A stretch of DNA of 64,000 nt. Source: Methanobacterium sp. SMA-27 (GTDB taxonomy: Archaea > Methanobacteriota > Methanobacteria > Methanobacteriales > Methanobacteriaceae). The notes under the pieces are model-generated. The model was not told the DNA's origin. It worked only from the letters and a program-made list of their open reading frames with translations, and did not search any database. Position 1 is the stretch's first letter, and every line of letters starts with the position of its first letter. The stretch covers positions 1,054,001-1,118,000 of the forward strand of contig NZ_JQLY01000001.1 in assembly GCF_000744455.1 (NCBI RefSeq), in the 5' to 3' direction. Positions 59,645-64,000 of the stretch are shown here, one piece after another. Made by a program: the position numbers and the translations under genes.

Positions 59645-60688
59645 ATGGATGATATTTACGAAAATTCTCTTGAAGGGAATATAACAAAAAAAGATGCTTT
59701 AAAACTGATTGATTCAAATCCATTTGAATTATTCAATATTGCAGACAGGTTAAGACAGGAAATAGTTGGAGATAATGTCACATTTGTATCCAACAAGGCT
59801 ATAGATATCACAGACCATTGCATGATCAAATGTGAATTCTGTTCATTTAGGGATCATCTTGGATACGAAATGACTATTGAAGAAATATTGGAAAGTGTTG
59901 AAGATTCACAAACAATAGGTGCAACAGAAATATGTCTCTTTGGGGGAATAATGCCCCATATGACAGTTGATTATTATACAGAGATAATCAAAGCCATAAA
60001 ATCTAAATACAATATAAAATTGCATGCACTTTCACCTGTTGAGATATACCAAACAGCAAAAAATTCTGAAATGACCACATTTGAAGCTTTAGAAATTCTC
60101 AAAAAGGCAGGTATGGACACCATGACAGGTGCATCCGCAGAGATACTTGTTGATTCAGTGAGAAAGCAAATATGTCCAAATAAAGTATCAACTGCAGAAT
60201 GGGTGAAAATAATTAAGGAAGCCCATAGTCTGGATATCCCTACAACTTCCACAATTATGTACGGTAGTGTTGAAACATGGGAGGATCGAATTGATCATTT
60301 AATGATACTTCGTGATATTCAACGTGAAACAAATGGATTCACAGAACTGGTGCCATTAACCTTTCTAGGGCTCAACAATAACCTTGGTCAAAAATCGATT
60401 GGTGCTAGTGGTATGGACGATCTGAAAATACATGCAATTTCCAGGGTAATATTTGGCTGGGACATGCCTAACATCCAAGTTTCATGGGTAAAGCTTGGTA
60501 TCAGAACTTCCCAGATAGCACTCTGTTGTGGAGCCAACGATCTAGGAGGCACAATGATGGAAGATAAGATTTCAGTTGCAGCAGGTGCATCTCATGGTGA
60601 GTATCTGCCACGTGATGGAATGATAAAAATAATAGAAGCTATAGGGCGCCATCCTGTTGAAAGAAACACTGTTTATGAGTATATTTAA
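59645..60688 (+). CDS. cofH: 5-amino-6-(D-ribitylamino)uracil-L-tyrosine 4-hydroxyphenyl transferase CofH
   Basis: A 347-aa radical-SAM enzyme of coenzyme F420 synthesis. With CofG it makes the deazaflavin core FO from tyrosine and a ribityluracil. The radical-SAM cluster cysteines are C59-x3-C63-x2-C66 (CMIKCEFC). The CofH-like segments ICLFGGIMP, MTGASAEIL, TTSTIMYGSVETWEDR, FTELVPLTFLG and GANDLGGTMMED follow. F420 is central to methanogenesis. The gene stands alone; cofG is not in the window. A paralog of the CofH/MqnC group with another substrate cannot be fully excluded. Confidence 0.88.
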   Translation: MDDIYENSLEGNITKKDALKLIDSNPFELFNIADRLRQEIVGDNVTFVSNKAIDITDHCMIKCEFCSFRDHLGYEMTIEEILESVEDSQTIGATEICLFGGIMPHMTVDYYTEIIKAIKSKYNIKLHALSPVEIYQTAKNSEMTTFEALEILKKAGMDTMTGASAEILVDSVRKQICPNKVSTAEWVKIIKEAHSLDIPTTSTIMYGSVETWEDRIDHLMILRDIQRETNGFTELVPLTFLGLNNNLGQKSIGASGMDDLKIHAISRVIFGWDMPNIQVSWVKLGIRTSQIALCCGANDLGGTMMEDKISVAAGASHGEYLPRDGMIKIIEAIGRHPVERNTVYEYI

Positions 60689-60693
60689 TTAAA

Positions 60694-61044
60694 TTATATC
60701 ATTGCTCCTAAAAACTTGCCAGTTCTGGCATCAACCTTTGAAACAACAATGGGCTGACCATAATTTTTAAGTCCCGGGTCATTCTCGTATAATGTAACCA
60801 GGTAATATGGATTCTGTCCATTTTGTATTAGAGTAACACCATATCGTACTTCACCAAAGGCAGGTATATTTGAATTGGCTATGGAAATGGCTTCATTAGG
60901 GTTTATAATGTTAGAATTAGTGGATAGTTGGTTGGTAGTTATTAATGAGGGATATTTTACAAGTGTGTTATTAGAATTGAATGTGAATCCAATTACGGCA
61001 AAGATCGTAATCACAATTATAAGTAATTTGACTGTATTATCCAA
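60694..61044 (-). CDS. Membrane-anchored PepSY-like protein
   Basis: A 116-aa protein with one N-terminal hydrophobic helix (about 5-22) and an external domain. The sequence NPNEAISIANSNIPAFGEVRYGV, followed by YYLVTLYEND and VVSKVDARTGKFLGAMI at the end, fits the PepSY alpha-beta-beta pattern, in which the last strand carries D-x-x-T-G. PepSY modules often inhibit proteases or shape surface proteins. The stop lies just five bases from the convergent cofH stop. Confidence 0.75.
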   Translation of the reverse strand: MDNTVKLLIIVITIFAVIGFTFNSNNTLVKYPSLITTNQLSTNSNIINPNEAISIANSNIPAFGEVRYGVTLIQNGQNPYYLVTLYENDPGLKNYGQPIVVSKVDARTGKFLGAMI

Positions 61045-61117
61045 TAAAAATCACCATTACCAATTTTATAAAAATATTATGGATCAATTTATTATCCATG
61101 GAATAAATAGGATTATT

Positions 61118-62095
61118 CTACTTTCTCTCGTACACAAATTTGGGAACTGCATCATCGAATGGATCAAAGGTTTCTATATTTTTAACCTCGGTACACTTCA
61201 TACTCACCATTGAATGCAGAGAAGAAGGAAGTCTTAAAATCCTTTTAAGGTCAATGGAAACTTTAGCATCTACCAAGCTCATATTAATAGATGCAATCCC
61301 TTTTATAACCTTTCTGTATCGTTGAGGGCCGATTTTATTCTTGAACATACCCCAATTATCGAGCTCAATAAGTTGCCTGTGTTTTAGGACGTCTTTAAGC
61401 AATTTTTTATTTACTTCATCTAGTTCAGAATTTTCAGTTAAATGTAGTATTGCATATTTAACACGTTTAGTGAAAACATTAGGATATCCAAAAGGAATCA
61501 CAAAATGTTCATAGGATACCTTTTCAAAGTCTAAACTATACTCATTTTCAGGTACATCAGCACCAACAAGGTATTTGACAATCTGTGACCTTACATCACT
61601 GTTAACACTCATCACATCATTGTCTAAAACCCTGATATGATATCCCCTTCCAGAGTATACAACGTGTATATTTTTTAGACCTAAATCCGCTTTCAGTGTA
61701 TCTATTATACCTAAAACTATTTCACGAGCTTCGTTTAAACAGATTTCACATACACCTTCGCATTCACAGGTTCTTACAGGTATATCTTTTGCATCCACAT
61801 CAAAAACAAGCTCAGCTTTTGTCCATCTATCCCTTCTTCTAGGTTTATCATAGAATGCAACAGAACAATATGCAGCAAAAGGAGTTCTGACCTTTAAAAA
61901 ACGTTTGAGTAAATCAGGAGTTCTGAAAACTTTATACCTATCGTTAGGTCCCCTTCCAACATGATCAAAACCGAACTCTCTTTCCTGTATTGAATGGATT
62001 ATATATTCTGGGACCTGTTTAATATTCCATTCTTCCCTATAATATCTTTTCCTCTCTTCGGGACTTGCTGGAGTTAAATATTCGATTTTTACCAT
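61118..62095 (-). CDS. priS: DNA primase small (catalytic) subunit PriS
   Basis: A 325-aa archaeo-eukaryotic primase catalytic subunit. It makes RNA or DNA primers for replication. The catalytic aspartates are in FDVDAKD (Asp99 and Asp101). The zinc knob is C110, C112, C116, C119 ([11 protein letters not shown]). The SGRGYHI nucleotide motif lies near 148. It is followed upstream on the same strand by priL about 80 bases away, so the two subunits form one operon. Full length, intact. Confidence 0.96.
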   Translation of the reverse strand: MVKIEYLTPASPEERKRYYREEWNIKQVPEYIIHSIQEREFGFDHVGRGPNDRYKVFRTPDLLKRFLKVRTPFAAYCSVAFYDKPRRRDRWTKAELVFDVDAKDIPVRTCECEGVCEICLNEAREIVLGIIDTLKADLGLKNIHVVYSGRGYHIRVLDNDVMSVNSDVRSQIVKYLVGADVPENEYSLDFEKVSYEHFVIPFGYPNVFTKRVKYAILHLTENSELDEVNKKLLKDVLKHRQLIELDNWGMFKNKIGPQRYRKVIKGIASINMSLVDAKVSIDLKRILRLPSSLHSMVSMKCTEVKNIETFDPFDDAVPKFVYERK

Positions 62096-62178
62096 CTCTT
62101 ATTTCCTTTTTTATTATTATTAAATTAAAGTTTGAAGAATTAAATCCTTATATATTTATCAACATTATAAATGGTCAT

Positions 62179-63531
62179 TTAATCCTTTTTATCCTCTTCA
62201 GCAGCTGATTCAGCTTTTGATTCTTTTTTAACAACCCAAATTTTCCTGTTATAATAGGAAAGGGGGTTTCCAATTTTTTTACAGGTTTCATCGGGTTTGC
62301 ATAAACTTGGCAGATGTATCTTAACCTTCTCACAACTCATGGGTGTGTACCATGTTGTTTCACCTTCATTTTTAAGTTCAGGGTTTTGGTGCATACCAAA
62401 TCCAAGTTTTGCATTTAAATTAACCTTATCTTGAGGCTGGTCTTCAAACAGTGGTGGACTACATCTTTCTGCAGCTCCAAATATTAAAGGGAGTATTTCG
62501 TTTTGAATAATGGCAAGTGTTGGATCTACATCAGAAATCTGTTTTGTTATGTTTTCACTGAAAACAGCTGGATATAAACGTGCATATGATATGAATGGTG
62601 TTAAAAACATGATTATAGCATCATTTCTCCCTCCAGATTTCATACCTTCCATAACCTTTTTAACACAAGGAGGGAATGCTTTGGGGTTCAAAGCAGATGC
62701 CTTTACACTCCCACCATAACCGCCACTGCCTTGTCCGAATGTCTGTACAGATGCTAAGAGTACATCAGAAATTTTATCGGCTAATTCCAGAAGTATTGGG
62801 TTGGGTTCTATTTCTCTATTGGATCTTTCACCCACCTGCAGAATATAATTCTCTGTATTCTGCATCACCATCTTGATCATTACCAGTTCCTTGATCCTGT
62901 CTCCTATGAGTGCTTCATACATTTTTTCAGGTTTTCTGCCCTGAATTTTATGGCTGAATCTTTCAAGAAAATCATCCTTGTCAAGAATTATTTCCCCACT
63001 ATCAAGAATGAGTTCATGCAACTTAAGTTTCTTTGAACTGATAAGATCTTCAAAAAAGGTCCATTTAATATGTGCAGAACTTAAAAGACTGTTTAATATG
63101 TTAGTTACAAGTACATTCCTTTCTATTTTTGAAAGTTTACCCAGACGATTTTCAATGAGTTTTCCCTGTGATTCAACCAGAACTCTACTTTCCCTAGAAT
63201 TTGGACCATATTTTACTCCTATAGCCTGACATAATAGGAAAAATGCAATTACATCAAATTTATTAATATCTGGATTGAATAGAAAATCGTACTGTTTGTG
63301 ATCAAAATTTCTATCATTCTTTTTCTTGGCATACCATTCAATTCGTTTTAGTGCAAGATCAAAGTAACTTCGTGGAATAAATGAATCATCAGATATTTCC
63401 TGTGATCTGCTTTCGGTAACAATGCTCATTAGATCATCATTTTCAGATAATACACCATCAAACTCTCCAAGCTCACGAACTATCATTTTTCCTTCATCAG
63501 AGAGCGGATTTATAAATGCTACAGAAACCAT
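62179..63531 (-). CDS. priL: DNA primase large subunit PriL
   Basis: About 450 aa. The C-terminal domain holds the four cysteines of the Fe-S cluster: one in PPCVKKV, one in RCSPPLF, and two in the segment CEKVKIHLPSLC-x4-C, followed by GNPLSYYNRK. It regulates primer length and hands over to polymerase. A Lys/Glu-rich tail ends the protein. I start at ATG 63531 (MVSVAFINPLS); upstream in-frame ATGs at 63540 and 63546 are possible, and no good ribosome binding site is seen. Confidence 0.93.
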   Translation of the reverse strand: MVSVAFINPLSDEGKMIVRELGEFDGVLSENDDLMSIVTESRSQEISDDSFIPRSYFDLALKRIEWYAKKKNDRNFDHKQYDFLFNPDINKFDVIAFFLLCQAIGVKYGPNSRESRVLVESQGKLIENRLGKLSKIERNVLVTNILNSLLSSAHIKWTFFEDLISSKKLKLHELILDSGEIILDKDDFLERFSHKIQGRKPEKMYEALIGDRIKELVMIKMVMQNTENYILQVGERSNREIEPNPILLELADKISDVLLASVQTFGQGSGGYGGSVKASALNPKAFPPCVKKVMEGMKSGGRNDAIIMFLTPFISYARLYPAVFSENITKQISDVDPTLAIIQNEILPLIFGAAERCSPPLFEDQPQDKVNLNAKLGFGMHQNPELKNEGETTWYTPMSCEKVKIHLPSLCKPDETCKKIGNPLSYYNRKIWVVKKESKAESAAEEDKKD

Positions 63532-63675
63532 GATAATCATATGCACTTTAAATATAAAATAGGTTATGAGAGCAGTGGATAAATAATAATTTCAGATTCA
63601 TATTTAAATGCTACTTCAAAGGAAATACAATAAATATTTGCAATATATTTGTAATTTCCAAGAAAGGTTGTCTAT

Positions 63676-64000
63676 TTATTCCATCATGTAAAATAATGCT
63701 AATGTCCGTGCATAGAACATATAAAAATATGGAATTAAGGTTAGAGATAGTATAGTTGATATTAATATGAAATTCAGGAAACTACCTATGAATGCTATTA
63801 TATTCGATACAAACATGAAGATCAAAAATATAATTCCAGTTACAATATACCATTTAATTAAATTAATCCATCCAATGTCTGAGATTTCTTCAATTATTTC
63901 GTTTATTCTAAATGCTGATCTTAATTCACCTTCATAGTATGCCATATGTGCAATTGCAACTAAAAAGATTGGAATAATCAAAAGCAAAATACATATAAAA
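63676..64000 (-). CDS. DUF4013 family membrane protein (5' part outside window)
   Basis: The last 107 or so residues of a polytopic membrane protein; the frame is open to the window edge, so the start lies beyond it. After a hydrophobic helix comes HMAYYEGELRSAFRINEI, then EISDIGWINLIKWYIV, then two long helices and a short tail YFYMFYARTLALFYMME. The polar AHMAY...AF-x-INEI box between helices is typical of the DUF4013 family, numerous in methanogens and without known function. Confidence 0.75.
   Translation of the reverse strand, partial: FICILLLIIPIFLVAIAHMAYYEGELRSAFRINEIIEEISDIGWINLIKWYIVTGIIFLIFMFVSNIIAFIGSFLNFILISTILSLTLIPYFYMFYARTLALFYMME

Overview
The window looks like chromosome of a methanogenic archaeon of the order Methanobacteriales, most likely a mesophilic Methanobacterium-type organism. 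The base composition is AT-rich. Starts are a mix of ATG, GTG and TTG behind GGTGA, GGAGG or GGGGG ribosome binding sites. The gene set includes cyclic 2,3-diphosphoglycerate synthetase, CofH (coenzyme F420), an AqpM aquaporin with DUF2193 and DUF2180 neighbours, archaeal primase PriS/PriL, a thermosome subunit, the archaeal ADH-synthase/dehydroquinate-synthase-II aromatic route, and a protein with two pseudomurein-binding repeats. Pseudomurein is a wall polymer of this lineage.

Layout. 1-4.5 kb: 5'-most part of an ABC exporter ATPase with its PadR repressor and a strong operator palindrome, a ClC-type channel, and a pair of YbjQ-family genes. 5-23 kb: mostly accessory and sensory genes. These are a broken CheB-CheR-PAS fusion, an HSL esterase, TPR, FxLYD, PAP2 and HEAT-repeat proteins, a broken metallophosphoesterase, a SagB-type nitroreductase, a flavodoxin-PNPOx fusion, the DUF2193-DUF2180-aqpM operon, a broken membrane histidine kinase and a PsbP-like lipoprotein. 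23-30 kb: a YprB-type nuclease convergent with PolX, MsrA, an Nmad3-like protein, a thioesterase, a ferritin-like protein and a HIT protein. 30-33.2 kb: a visibly decayed island lying on the 3' side of a tRNA-Lys gene. It holds a frameshifted DUF998 gene, a coding-like frame with no start, a lone small metallopeptidase, and the wreck of an operon that seems to have encoded a zinc-ribbon and Clp-fold-protease-like protein plus a small partner. 34-64 kb: mostly core metabolism and information processing. This covers 5-FTHF cyclo-ligase family, HMG-CoA synthase and thiolase (mevalonate route), TetR, rhodanese, thermosome, CpgS, UPF0058 (frameshifted), HisD, AspRS, a BaiN-like flavoprotein, Usp, an SLC13 transporter with a duplicated promoter, a dapA 3'-end remnant, the aromatic-amino-acid/tRNA-processing cluster ending in CCA transferase, CofH, and PriS/PriL.

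A recurring feature is single-base indels. I count at least eight, in six genes, plus a probable ninth at the start of the SLC13 gene, plus one gene whose start codon appears to have become ACG. Most lie in sensory or accessory genes, while the long core enzymes are open. This could be real pseudogenisation, residual sequencing error, or both. The best candidate for an under-described system is the DUF2193-DUF2180-AqpM operon, in which two cysteine-rich, methanogen-type proteins of unknown function are coupled to a gas/water channel.

All functional calls are from reading motifs and overall resemblance. No database search was run.
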